This document shows, in pieces, positions 1 through 13,400 of a DNA stretch of 64,000 nucleotides. The notes beneath the pieces are model-generated. The model did no database searches. It had not been told where the DNA came from and saw only the letters and a program-made list of their open reading frames with translations. The stretch spans positions 1-64,000 of the forward strand of contig BSDZ01000060.1 of assembly GCA_030268105.1 (NCBI GenBank), in the 5' to 3' direction. Numbering within the stretch: the first letter of the stretch is position 1; every line of letters begins with the position of its first letter. This DNA is from Volvox africanus. Taxonomy: Eukaryota; Chlorophyta; Chlorophyceae; Chlamydomonadales; Volvocaceae. Both the position numbers and the translations under genes were made by a program.

Positions 1-3000
1 CATGTGCGGCTGGCCACAAGATCTCCGGCTGATTCCTGCTAGCTCAATAGCTAGGGCAGGTGGCCAGGAAGACGCAGTCTGTTAAGAGTGAGCAACACTC
101 ATATACGAATGAATGACAGAGCAAGTAATACGGCCCAGGAGGGGCCGGGCGCTCTGTGCTGACTTCAACACAGTCATGGGAGACCGTGAGGTTGGCGAAG
201 TGTCGCTACGGCGGAGTGTTTGAGATTTGGCAGCACTCTTGTTCAAATGAAGGATCCCAGGGAGTCTTCAATAGATTGAGTGCCCGAATATGCATTCATG
301 TGTGCGGCTGGCCGCAAGATCTCCGGCTGATTCCTCTGCTAGCTCAATAGCTAGGGCAGGTGGCCAGGAAGACGCAGTCTGTTAATAGTGAGCAACACTC
401 ATATACGAATGAATGCAGAGCAAGTAATACGGCCCAGGAGGGGCCGGGCGCTCTGCTGACTTCAACACAGTCATGGGGAGACCGTGAGGATTGGCAAGTG
501 TCGCTACGGTGGAGTGTTGAGATTTGGCAGCACTCTTGTTCAAATGAAGGATCCCAGGGAGTCTTCAATAGATTGAGTGCCCGGAATATGCATTCATGTG
601 TGCGGCTGGCCGCAAGATCTCCGACTGATTCCTGCTAGCTCATAGCTAGGGCAGGTGGCCAGGAAGACGCAGTCTGTTAAGAGTGAGCAACACTCATATA
701 CGAATGAATGACAGAGCAAGTAATACGGCCCAGGAGGGCCGGGCGCTCTGCTGACTTCAACACAGTCGGGGAGACCGTGAGGATTGGCAAAGTGTCGCTA
801 CGGTGGAGAGTGTTGAGATTTGGCAGCACTCTTGTTCAAATGAAGGATCCCAGGGAGTCTTCAATAGATTGAGTGCCCGGAATATGCATTCATGTGTGCG
901 GCTGGCCGCAAGATCTCCGACTGATTCCTGCTAGCTTATAGCTAGGGCAGGTGGCCAGGAAACGCAGTCTGTTAAGAGTGAGCAACACTCATATACGAAT
1001 GAATGACAGAGCAAGTAATACGGCCCAGGAGTGGGCCGGGCGCTCTGCTGACTTCAACTAGTCATGGAGAGACCTGTGAGGATTGGTGAAGTGTCGCTAA
1101 CGGCGGAGTGTTGAGATTTGGCAGCACTCTTGTTCAAATGAGGATCCCAGGGAGTCTTCAATAGATTGAGTGCCCGTGAATATGCATTCATGTGTGTGGC
1201 TGGCCGCAGAGCTCTGGCTGATTCCTGCTAGCTCAACATAGCTAGGGCAGGGTGGCCAGGAAGACGCAGTCTGTTAGGAGTGAGCAACACTCATATATGA
1301 ATGAATGACAGAGCAAGTAATACGGCCCAGGAGGGCCGGGCGCTCTGCTGACTTCAACACAGTCATGGAGAGACCGTGAGGATTGGTGAAGTGTCGCTAC
1401 GGCGGAGTGTTGAGATTTGGCAGCACTCTTGTTCAAATGAAGGATCCCAGGGAGTCTTCAATAGATTGAGTGCCCGCGAATATGCATTCACATGTGCGGC
1501 TGGCCGCAAGATCTCTGGCTGATTCCTGCTAGCTCATAGCCAGGGCAGGGTGGCCAAGCAAGTAATACGGCCCAGGAGGGCCGGGCGCTCTGCTGACTTC
1601 AACACAGTCATGGAGAGACCGTGAGGACTGGTGAAGTGTCGCTACGGCGAGTGTTGAGATTTGGCAGCACTCTTGTTCAAATGAAGGATCCCAGGGAGTC
1701 TTCAATAGATTGAGTGCCCGGAATATGCATTCCCATGTGCGGCTGGCCACAAGATCTCCGGCTGATTCCTGCTAGCTCAATAGCTAGGGCAGGGTGGCCA
1801 GGAAGACGCAGTCTGTTAGGTTGAGCAACACTCATATACGAATGAATGACAGAGCAAGTAATACGGCCCAGGAGGGCCGGGCGCTCTGCTGACTTCAACA
1901 CAGTCATGGGGAGACCGTGAGGATTGGCGAAGTGTCGCTACGGCGGAGTGTTGAGATTTGCAGCACTCTTGTTCAAATGAAGGATCCCAGGGAGTCTTCA
2001 ATAGATTGAGTGCCCGGAATATGCATTCACATGTGCGGCTGGCCACAAGATCTCCGGCTGATTCCTGCTAGCTCATTAGCTAGGCAGGGTGGCCAGGAAG
2101 ACGCAGTCTGTTAAGAGTGAGCAACACTCATATACGAATGAATGACAGAGCAAGTAATACGGCCCAGGAGGGGCCGGCGCTCTGCTGACTTCAACACAGT
2201 CATGGGGAGACCGTGAGGGATTGGCGAAGTGTCGCTACGGCGGAGTGTTGAGATTTGGCAGCACTCTTGTTCAAATGAAGGATCCCAGGGAGTCTTCAAT
2301 AGATTGAGTGCCCGGAATATGCATTCATGTGTGCGGCTGGCCGCAAGATCTCCGGCTGATTCCTGCTAGCTCAATAGCTAGGGCAGGGTGGCCAGGAGAC
2401 GCAGTCTGTTAAGAGTGAGCAACACTCATATACGAATGAATGACAGAGCAAGTAATACGGCCCAGGAGGGGCCGGGCGCTCTGCTGACTTCAACACAGTC
2501 ATGGGGAGACCGTGAGGATTGGCAAGTGTCGCTACGGTGGAGTGTTGAGATTTGGCAGCACTCTTGTTCAAATGAAGGATCCCAGGGAGTCTTCAATAGA
2601 TTGAGTGCCCGGATATGCATTCATGTGTGCGGCTGGCCGCAAGATCTCCGACTGATTCCTGCTAGCTTAATAGCTAGGGCAGGGTGCCAGGAAGACGCAG
2701 TCTGTTAAGAGTGAGCAACACTCATATACGAATGAATGACAGAGCAAGTAATACGGCCCAGGAGGGGCCGGGCGCTCTGCTGACTTCAACATAGTCATGG
2801 AGAGACCGTGAGATTGGCGAGTGTCGCTACGGCGGAGTGTTGAGATTTGGCAGCACTCTTGTTCAAATGAAGGATCCCAGGAGTCTTCAATAGATTGAGT
2901 GCCCGGAATATGCATTCATTGTGTGGCTGGCCGCAAGATCTCTCGGCTGATTCCTGCTAGCTCAATAGCTAGGGCAGGGTGGCCAGGAAGACGCAGTCTG

Positions 3001-6000
3001 TTAGGAGTGAGCAACACTCATATATGAATGAATGACAGAGCAAGTAATACGGCCCAGGAGGGCCGGGCGCTCTGCTGACTTCAACACAGTCATGGAGAGA
3101 CCGTGAGGATTGGTGAAGTGTCGCTACGGCGGAGTGTTGAGATTTGGCAGCACTCTTGTTCAAATGAAGGATCCCAGGGAGTCTTCAATAGATTGAGTGC
3201 CCCGAATATGCATTCACATGTGCGGCTGGCCGCAAGATCTCTGGCTGATTCCTGCTAGCTCAATAGCCCAGGGCAGGTTGGCCAGAGCAAGTAATACGGC
3301 CCAGGAGGGGCCGGGCCGCTCTGCTGACTTCAACACAGTCATGGAGAGACCGTGAGGACTGGTGAAGTGTCGCTACGGCGGAGTGTTGAGATTGGCAGCA
3401 CTCTTGTTCAAATGAAGGATCCCAGGGAGTCTTCAATAGATTGAGTGCCCGGAATATGCATTCACATGTGCGGCTGGCCACAAGATCTCCGGCTGATTCC
3501 TGCTAGCTCAATAGCTAGGGCAGGGTGGCCAGGAAGACGCAGTCTGTTAAGAGTGAGCAACACTCATATACGAATGAATGACAGAGCAAGTAATACGGCC
3601 CAGGAGGGGCCGGGCGCTCTGCTGACTTCAACACAGTCATGGGGAGACCGTGAGGATTGGCGAAGTGTCGCTACGGCGGAGTGTTGAGATTTGGCAGCAC
3701 TCTTGTTCAAATGAAGGATCCCAGGGAGTCTTCAATAGATTGAGTGCCCGGAATATGCATTCATGTGTGCGGCTGGCCACAAGATCTCCGGCTGATTCCT
3801 GCTAGCTCAATAGCTAGGGCAGGGTGGCCAGGAAGACGCAGTCTGTTAAGAGTGAGCAACACTCATATACGAATGAATGACAGAGCAAGTAATACGGCCC
3901 AGGAGGGGCCGGGCGCTCTGCTGACTTCAACACAGTCATGGGGAGACCGTGAGGATTGGCGAAGTGTCGCTACGGCGGAGTGTTGAGATTTGGCAGCACT
4001 CTTGTTCAAATGAAGGATCCCAGGGAGTCTTCAATAGATTGAGTGCCCGGAATATGCATTCATGTGTGCGGCTGGCCGCAAGATCTCCGCTGATTCCTGC
4101 TAGCTCAATAGCTAGGGCAGGGTGGCCAGGAAGACGCAGTCTGTTAAGAGTGAGCACACTCATATACGAATGAATGACAGAGCAAGTAATACGGCCAGGA
4201 GGGGCCGGGCGCTCTGCTGACTTCAACACAGTCATGGGAGACCGTGAGGATTGGCAGAGTGTCGCTACGGTGGAGTGTTGAGATTTGGCAGCACTCTTGT
4301 TCAATGAAGGATCCCAGGGAGTCTTCAATAGATTGAGTGCCCGGAATATGCATTCATGTGTGCGGCTGGCCGCAAGATCTCCGACTGATTCCTCCTGCTA
4401 GCTTAATAGCTAGGGCAGGGTGGCCAGGAAGACGCAGTCTGTTAAGAGTGAGCAACACTCATATACGAATGAATGACAGAGCAAGTAATACGGCCCAGGA
4501 GGGGCCGGGCGCTCTGCTGACTTCAACACAGTCATGGAGAGACCGTGAGGATTGGTGAAGTGTCGCTACGGCGGAGTGTTGAGATTTGGCAGCACTCTTG
4601 TTCAAATGAAGGATCCAGGGAGTCTTCAATAGATTGAGTGCCCGGAATATGCATTCATGTGTGCGGCTGGCCGCAAGATCTCTGGCTGATTCCTGCTAGC
4701 TCAATAGCTAGGGCAGGGTGGCCAGGAAGACGCAGTCTGTTAGGAGTGAGCAACACTCATATATGAATGAATGACAGAGCAAGTAATACGGCCCAGGAGG
4801 GGCCGGGCGCTCTGCTGACTTCAACACAGTCATGGAGAGACCGTGAGGATTGGTGAAGTGTCGCTACGGCGGAGTGTTGAGATTTGGCAGCACTCTTGTT
4901 CAAATGAAGGATCCCAGGGAGTCTTCAATAGATTGAGTGCCCCGAATATGCATTCACATGTGCGGCTGGCCGCAAGATCTCTGGCTGATTCTCCTGCTAG
5001 CTCCATAGCCAGGGCAGGGTGGCCAGAGCAAGTAATACGGCCCAGGAGGGGCCGGGCGCTCTGCTGACTTCAACACAGTCATGGGAGACCGTGAGGACTG
5101 GTGAAGTGTCGCTACGGCGGAGTGTTGAGATTTGGCAGCACTCTTGTTCAAATGAAGGATCCCAGGGAGTCTTCAATAGATTGAGTGCCCGGAATATGCA
5201 TTCACATGTGCGCGGCTGGCCACAAGATCTCCGGCTGATTCCTGCTAGCTCAATAGCTAGGGCAGGGTGGCCAGGAAGACGCAGTCTGTTAGGAGTGAGC
5301 AACACTCATATACGAATGAATGACAGAGCAAGTAATACGGCCCAGGAGGGGCCGGGCGCTCTGCTGACTTCAACACAGTCATGGGAGAGACCGTGAGGAT
5401 TGGCGAAGTGTCGCTACGGCGGAGTGTTGAGATTTGGCAGCACTCTTGTTCAAATGAAGGATCCCAGGGAGTCTTCAATAGATTGAGTGCCCGGAATATG
5501 CATTCACATGTGCGGCTGGCCACAAGATCTCCGGCTGATTCCTGCTAGCTCAATAGCTAGGGCAGGGTGGCCAGGAAGACGCAGTCTGTTAAGAGTGAGC
5601 AACACTCATATACGAATGAATGACAGAGCAAGTAATACGGCCCAGGAGGGGCCGGGCGCTCTGCTGACTTCAACACAGTCATGGGGAGACCGTGAGGATT
5701 GGCAAAGTGTCGCTACGGCGGAGTGTTGAGATTTGGCAGCACTCTTGTTCAAATGAAGGATCCCAGGGAGTCTTCAATAGATTGAGTGCCCGGAATATGC
5801 ATTCATGTGTGCGGCTGGCCGCAAGATCTCCGGCTGATTCCTGCTAGCTCAATAGCTAGGGCAGGGTGGCCAGGAAGACGCAGTCTGTTAAGAGTGAGCA
5901 ACACTCATATACGAATGAATGACAGAGCAAGTAATACGGCCCAGGAGGGGCCGGGCGCTCTGCTGACTTCAACACAGTCATGGGGAGACCGTGAGGATTG

Positions 6001-9000
6001 GCAAAGTGTCGCTACGGCGGAGTGTTGAGATTTGGCAGCACTCTTGTTCAAATGAAGGATCCCAGGGAGTCTTCAATAGATTGAGTGCCCGGAATATGCA
6101 TTCACATGTGCGGCTGGCCACAAGATCTCCGGCTGATTCCTGCTAGCTCAATAGCTAGGGCAGGGTGGCCAGGAAGACGCAGTCTGTTAAGAGTGAGCAA
6201 CACTCATATACGAATGAATGACAGAGCAAGTAATACGGCCCAGGAGGGGCCGGGCGCTCTGCTGACTTCAACACAGTCATGGGAGACCGTGAGGATTGGC
6301 GAAGTGTCGCTACGCCGGAGTGTTGAGATTTGGCAGCACTCTTGTTCAAATGAAGGATCCCAGGGAGTCTTCAATAGATTGAGTGCCCGGAATATGCATT
6401 CACATGTGCGGCTGGCCACAAGATCTCCGGCTGATTCCTGCTAGCTCAATAGCTAGGGCAGGGTGGCCAGGAAGACGCAGTCTGTTAAGAGTGAGCAACA
6501 CTCATATACGAATGAATGACAGAGCAAGTAATACGGCCCAGGAGGGGCGGGCGCTCTGCTGACTTCAACACAGTCATGGGGAGACCGTGAGGATTGGCGA
6601 AGTGTCGCTACGGCGGAGTGTTGAGATTTGGCAGCACTCTTGTTCAAATAAAGGATCCCAGGGAGTCTTCAATAGATTGAGTGCCCGGAATATGCATTCA
6701 CATGTGCGGCTGGCCACAAGATCTCCGGCTGATTCCTGCTAGCTCAATAGCTAGGGCAGGGTGGCCAGGAAGACGCAGTCTGTTAAGAGTGAGCAACACT
6801 CATATATGAATGAATGACAGAGCAAGTAATACGGCCCAGGAGGGGCCGGGCGCTCTGCTGACTTCACACAGTCATGGAGAGACCGTGAGGATTGGTGAGT
6901 GTCGCTACGGCGGAGTGTTGAGATTTGGCAGCACTCTTGTTCAAATGAAGGATCCCAGGGAGTCTTCAATAGATTGAGTGCCCGGAATATGCATTCATGT
7001 GTGCGGCTGGCCGCAAGATCTCCGCTGATTCCTGCTAGCTCAATAGCCAGGGCAGGGTGGCCAGGAAGACGCAGTCTGTTAAGAGTGAGCAACACTCATA
7101 TACGAATGAATGACAGAGCAAGTAATACGGCCCAGGAGGGGCCGGGCGCTCTGCTGACTTCAACACAGTCATGGGGAGACCGTGAGGACTGGCAAGTGTC
7201 GCTACGGCAGAGTGTTGAGATTTGGCAGCACTCTTGTTCAAATGAAGGATCCCAGGGAGTCTTCAATAGATTGAGTGCCCGGAATATGCATTCACATGTG
7301 CGGCTGGCCACAAGATCTACGGCTGATTCCTGCATAGCATCAATAGCTAGGGGCAGGGTGGCCAGGGAAGACGCAGTCTGTTAGGAGTGAGCAACACTCA
7401 TATATGAATGAATGACAGAGCAAGTAATACGGCCCAGGAGGGGCCGGGCGCTCTTGCTTGATCTTCAAACACAGTCAGGGAGAGACCGTGAGGAATTGGG
7501 TGCAAGTGTTCGTCTACGGGCGGAGTGTTGAGATTTGGCAGCACTATTGTTCAAATGAAGGATCCCAGGGAGTCTTCACATAGATTGGAGTGCCCGGAAT
7601 ATGCATTCATGTGTGCGGCTGCCGCAAAGAGTCTCCCGCTGATTCCTGCTAGTCTCAATAGCTAGGGCAGGGTGGCCAGGAAGACGCAGTCTGTTTAGTA
7701 GTGAGCAGACACTCATAATATGAAATGAATGACAGAGCAAGTAATACGGCCCAGGAGGGGCCGGGCGCTCTGCTGACTTCAACACAGTCATGGGAGAGAC
7801 CGTTAGGATTGGCGAAGTGTCGCTACGGCGGAGTGTTGAGATTTGGCAGCACTCTTGTTCAAATGAAGGATCCCAGGGAGTCTTCAATAGATTGAGTGCC
7901 CGGAATATGCATTCATGTGTGTGGCTGGCCGCAGATCTCCGGCTGATTCCTGCTAGCTCAATAGCTAGGGCGGGTGGCCAGGAAGACGCAGTCTGTTAAG
8001 AGTGAGCAACACTCATATATGAATGAATGACAGAGCAAGTAATACGGCCCAGGAGGGCCGGGCGCTCTGCTGACTTCAACACAGTCATGGGGAGACCGTG
8101 AGGATTGGCGAAGTGTCGCTACGGCGGAGTGTTGAGATTTGGCAGCACTCTTGTTCAAATGAAGGATCCCAGGGAGTCTTCAATAGATTGAGTGCCCGGA
8201 ATATGCATTCATGTGTGCGGCTGGCCACAAGATCTCTGGCTGATTCCTGCTAGCTCAATAGCTAGGGCAGGGTGGCCAGGAAGACGCAGTCTGTTAAGAG
8301 TGAGCAACACTCATATACGAATGAATGACAGAGCAAGTAATACGGCCCAGGAGGGGCCGGGCGCTCTGCTGACTTCAACACAGTCATGGGGAGACCGTGA
8401 GGATTGCGAAGTGTCGCTACGGCGGAGTGTTGAGATTTGGCAGCACTCTTGTTCAAATGAAGGATCCCAGGGAGTCTTCAATAGATTGAGTGCCCGGAAT
8501 ATGCATTCATGTGTGCGGCTGGCCGCAAGATCTCCGGCTGATTCCTGCTAGCTCAATAGCTAGGGCAGGGTGGCCAGGAAGACGCAGTCTGTTAAGAGTG
8601 AGCAACACTCATATACGAATGAATGACAGAGCAAGTAATACGGCCCAGGAGGGGCCGGGCGCTCTGCTGACTTCAACACAGTCATGGGGAGACCGTGAGG
8701 ATTGGCAAAGTGTCGCTACGGCGGAGTGTTGAGATTTGGCAGCACTCTTGTTCAAATGAAGGATCCCAGGGAGTCTTCAATAGATTGAGTGCCCGGAATA
8801 TGCATTCACATGTGCGGCTGGCCACAAGATCTCCGGCTGATTCCCGCTAGCTCAATAGCTAGGGCAGGGTGGCCAGGAAGACGCAGTCTGTTAAGAGTGA
8901 GCAACACTCATATATGAATGAATGACAGAGCAAGTAATACGGCCCAGGAGGGCCGGGCGCTCTGCTGACTTCAACACAGTCATGGAGAGACCGTGAGGAT

Positions 9001-9900
9001 TGGTGAAGTGTCGCTACGGCGGAGTGGTTGAGATTTGCAGCACTCTTGTTCAATGAAGGGATCCCAGGGAGTCTTCAATAGATTGAGTGCCCGGAATATG
9101 CAATTCATGTGTGTGGCTGGCCGCAAGATCTCAGGCTGATTCCTGCTAGCTCAATAGCTAGGGCAGGGTGGCCAGGAAGACGCAGTCTGTTAGGAGTGAG
9201 CAACACTCATATATGAATGAATGACAGAGCAAGTAATACGGCCCAGGAGGGGCCGGGGCGCTCTGCTGACTTCAACACAGTCATGGAGAGACCGTGAGGA
9301 TTGGTGAAAGTGTCGCTACGGCGGGAGTGTTGAGATTTGGCGCACTCTTGTTCAAATGAAGGATCCCAGGGAGTCTTCAATAGATTGAGTGCCCGGAATA
9401 TGCATTCATGTGTGCGGCTGGCCGCAAGAGATCTCCGGCTGATTCCTCTGCTAGCTCAATAGCTAGGGCAGGGGTGGCCAGGAAAGTACGCAGTCTGTTA
9501 AGAGTGAGCAACACTCATATATGAATGAATGACAGAGCAAGTAATACGGCCCGGAGGGGCCGGGCGCTCTGCTGACTTCAACACAGTCATGGGGAGACCG
9601 TGAGGATTGGCGAAGTGTCGCTACGGCGGAGTGTTGAGATTTGGCAGCACTCTTGTTCAAATGAAGGATCCCAGGGAGTCTTCAATAGATTGAGTGCCCG
9701 GAATATGCATTCACATGTGCGGCTGGCCACAAGATCTCCGGCTGATTCCTGCTAGCTCAATAGCTAGGCAGGTGGCCAGGGACGCAGTCTGTTAAGAGTG
9801 AGCAACACTCATATATGAATGAATGACAGAGCAAGTAATACGGCCCAGGAGGGGCCGGGCGCTCTGCTGACTTCAACACAGTCATGGAGAGAACCGTGAG
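1..9900 (+). repeat. Indel-rich left part of the satellite array
   Basis: Monomers here differ from those further right mainly by many scattered 1-2 base insertions and deletions. The stretch around 7441-7730 is the worst, with extra bases every few nucleotides. A subset of monomers also lacks about 54 bp between GGCCA and AGCAAGTAAT (near 1556, 3283 and 5029). Variants such as TATACGAATG and GGCCACAAG are commoner here than in the middle of the array. Either this is an older, decaying array edge, or an unpolished long-read consensus in which reads could not be placed uniquely. The burst of single-base indels near 7.5 kb favours the second for at least that stretch. Confidence 0.8.
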
Positions 9901-10342
9901 GATTGGTGAAGTGTCGCTACGGCGGAGTGTTGAGATTTGGCAGCACTCTTGTTCAAATGAAGGATCCCAGGGAGTCTTCAATAGATTGAGTGCCCGGAAT
10001 ATGCATTCATGTGTGCGGCTGGCCGCAAGATCTCCGGCTGATTCCTGCTAGCTCAATAGCTAGGGCAGGGTGGCCAGGAAGACGCAGTCTGTTAGGAGTG
10101 AGCAACACTCATATATGAATGAATGACAGAGCAAGTAATACGGCCCAGGAGGGGCCGGGCGCTCTGCTGACTTCAACACAGTCATGGAGAGACCGTGAGG
10201 ATTGGTGAAGTGTCGCTACGGCGGAGTGTTGAGATTTGGCAGCACTCTTGTTCAAATGAAGGATCCCAGGGAGTCTTCAATAGATTGAGTGCCCGGAATA
10301 TGCATTCATGTGTGCGGCTGGCCGCAAGATCTCCGGCTGATT

Positions 10343-10368
10343 CCTGCTAGCTCAATAGCTAGGGCAGG
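10343..10368. other. Hairpin conserved in each satellite monomer (representative copy)
   Basis: CCTGCTAGCT and AGCTAGGGCAGG pair around a CAAT loop, giving a 10-bp stem with a 2-nt GG bulge. The structure recurs in nearly every monomer. Five monomers (about 20810, 23797, 27378, 27973, 31257) lost four bases of the left arm, and four monomers (42023, 42920, 47405, 50993) carry a G-to-C change in the right arm (CAATACCT). No function is known to me; cruciform-forming dyads are often reported in centromeric satellites, so the link is only suggestive. Confidence 0.7.
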
Positions 10369-10440
10369 GTGGCCAGGAAGACGCAGTCTGTTAAGAGTGA
10401 GCAACACTCATATATGAATGAATGACAGAGCAAGTAATAC

Positions 10441-10455
10441 GGCCCAGGAGGGGCC
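10441..10455. other. GC-rich inverted repeat in each monomer (representative copy)
   Basis: GGCCC-AGGAG-GGGCC is a perfect 5-bp inverted repeat with a 5-nt centre, present in most monomers (one G is missing in several units of the first 9 kb). The 16-mer CCCAGGAGGGGCCGGG that contains it is bounded on one side by the insertion point of the LTR at 52893 and on the other by the insertion point of the LTR at 58374. It may be a preferred integration site; two junctions are too few to prove it. Confidence 0.6.
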
Positions 10456-13400
10456 GGGCGCTCTGCTGACTTCAACACAGTCATGGAGAGACCGTGAGGA
10501 TTGGTGAAGTGTCGCTACGGCGGAGTGTTGAGATTTGGCAGCACTCTTGTTCAAATGAAGGATCCCAGGGAGTCTTCAATAGATTGAGTGCCCGGAATAT
10601 GCATTCATGTGTGCGGCTGGCCGCAAGATCTCCGGCTGATTCCTGCTAGCTCAATAGCTAGGGCAGGGTGGCCAGGAAGACGCAGTCTGTTAAGAGTGAG
10701 CAACACTCATATATGAATGAATGACAGAGCAAGTAATACGGCCCAGGAGGGGCCGGGCGCTCTGCTGACTTCAACACAGTCATGGAGAGACCGTGAGGAT
10801 TGGTGAAGTGTCGCTACGGCGGAGTGTTGAGATTTGGCAGCACTCTTGTTCAAATGAAGGATCCCAGGGAGTCTTCAATAGATTGAGTGCCCGGAATATG
10901 CATTCATGTGTGCGGCTGGCCGCAAGATCTCCGGCTGATTCCTGCTAGCTCAATAGCTAGGGCAGGGTGGCCAGGAAGACGCAGTCTGTTAGGAGTGAGC
11001 AACACTCATATATGAATGAATGACAGAGCAAGTAATACGGCCCAGGAGGGGCCGGGCGCTCTGCTGACTTCAACACAGTCATGGAGAGACCGTGAGGATT
11101 GGTGAAGTGTCGCTACGGCGGAGTGTTGAGATTTGGCAGCACTCTTGTTCAAATGAAGGATCCCAGGGAGTCTTCAATAGATTGAGTGCCCGGAATATGC
11201 ATTCATGTGTGCGGCTGGCCGCAAGATCTCCGGCTGATTCCTGCTAGCTCAATAGCTAGGGCAGGGTGGCCAGGAAGACGCAGTCTGTTAAGAGTGAGCA
11301 ACACTCATATATGAATGAATGACAGAGCAAGTAATACGGCCCAGGAGGGGCCGGGCGCTCTGCTGACTTCAACACAGTCATGGAGAGACCGTGAGGATTG
11401 GTGAAGTGTCGCTACGGCGGAGTGTTGAGATTTGGCAGCACTCTTGTTCAAATGAAGGATCCCAGGGAGTCTTCAATAGATTGAGTGCCCGGAATATGCA
11501 TTCATGTGTGCGGCTGGCCGCAAGATCTCCGGCTGATTCCTGCTAGCTCAATAGCTAGGGCAGGGTGGCCAGGAAGACGCAGTCTGTTAAGAGTGAGCAA
11601 CACTCATATATGAATGAATGACAGAGCAAGTAATACGGCCCAGGAGGGGCCGGGCGCTCTGCTGACTTCAACACAGTCATGGAGAGACCGTGAGGATTGG
11701 TGAAGTGTCGCTACGGCGGAGTGTTGAGATTTGGCAGCACTCTTGTTCAAATGAAGGATCCCAGGGAGTCTTCAATAGATTGAGTGCCCGGAATATGCAT
11801 TCATGTGTGCGGCTGGCCGCAAGATCTCCGGCTGATTCCTGCTAGCTCAATAGCTAGGGCAGGGTGGCCAGGAAGACGCAGTCTGTTAAGAGTGAGCAAC
11901 ACTCATATATGAATGAATGACAGAGCAAGTAATACGGCCCAGGAGGGGCCGGGCGCTCTGCTGACTTCAACACAGTCATGGAGAGACCGTGAGGATTGGT
12001 GAAGTGTCGCTACGGCGGAGTGTTGAGATTTGGCAGCACTCTTGTTCAAATGAAGGATCCCAGGGAGTCTTCAATAGATTGAGTGCCCGGAATATGCATT
12101 CATGTGTGCGGCTGGCCGCAAGATCTCCGGCTGATTCCTGCTAGCTCAATAGCTAGGGCAGGGTGGCCAGGAAGACGCAGTCTGTTAAGAGTGAGCAACA
12201 CTCATATATGAATGAATGACAGAGCAAGTAATACGGCCCAGGAGGGGCCGGGCGCTCTGCTGACTTCAACACAGTCATGGAGAGACCGTGAGGATTGGTG
12301 AAGTGTCGCTACGGCGGAGTGTTGAGATTTGGCAGCACTCTTGTTCAAATGAAGGATCCCAGGGAGTCTTCAATAGATTGAGTGCCCGGAATATGCATTC
12401 ATGTGTGCGGCTGGCCGCAAGATCTCCGGCTGATTCCTGCTAGCTCAATAGCTAGGGCAGGGTGGCCAGGAAGACGCAGTCTGTTAGGAGTGAGCAACAC
12501 TCATATATGAATGAATGACAGAGCAAGTAATACGGCCCAGGAGGGGCCGGGCGCTCTGCTGACTTCAACACAGTCATGGAGAGACCGTGAGGATTGGTGA
12601 AGTGTCGCTACGGCGGAGTGTTGAGATTTGGCAGCACTCTTGTTCAAATGAAGGATCCCAGGGAGTCTTCAATAGATTGAGTGCCCGGAATATGCATTCA
12701 TGTGTGCGGCTGGCCGCAAGATCTCCGGCTGATTCCTGCTAGCTCAATAGCTAGGGCAGGGTGGCCAGGAAGACGCAGTCTGTTAAGAGTGAGCAACACT
12801 CATATATGAATGAATGACAGAGCAAGTAATACGGCCCAGGAGGGGCCGGGCGCTCTGCTGACTTCAACACAGTCATGGAGAGACCGTGAGGATTGGTGAA
12901 GTGTCGCTACGGCGGAGTGTTGAGATTTGGCAGCACTCTTGTTCAAATGAAGGATCCCAGGGAGTCTTCAATAGATTGAGTGCCCGGAATATGCATTCAT
13001 GTGTGCGGCTGGCCGCAAGATCTCCGGCTGATTCCTGCTAGCTCAATAGCTAGGGCAGGGTGGCCAGGAAGACGCAGTCTGTTAGGAGTGAGCAACACTC
13101 ATATATGAATGAATGACAGAGCAAGTAATACGGCCCAGGAGGGGCCGGGCGCTCTGCTGACTTCAACACAGTCATGGAGAGACCGTGAGGATTGGTGAAG
13201 TGTCGCTACGGCGGAGTGTTGAGATTTGGCAGCACTCTTGTTCAAATGAAGGATCCCAGGGAGTCTTCAATAGATTGAGTGCCCGGAATATGCATTCATG
13301 TGTGCGGCTGGCCGCAAGATCTCCGGCTGATTCCTGCTAGCTCAATAGCTAGGGCAGGGTGGCCAGGAAGACGCAGTCTGTTAAGAGTGAGCAACACTCA

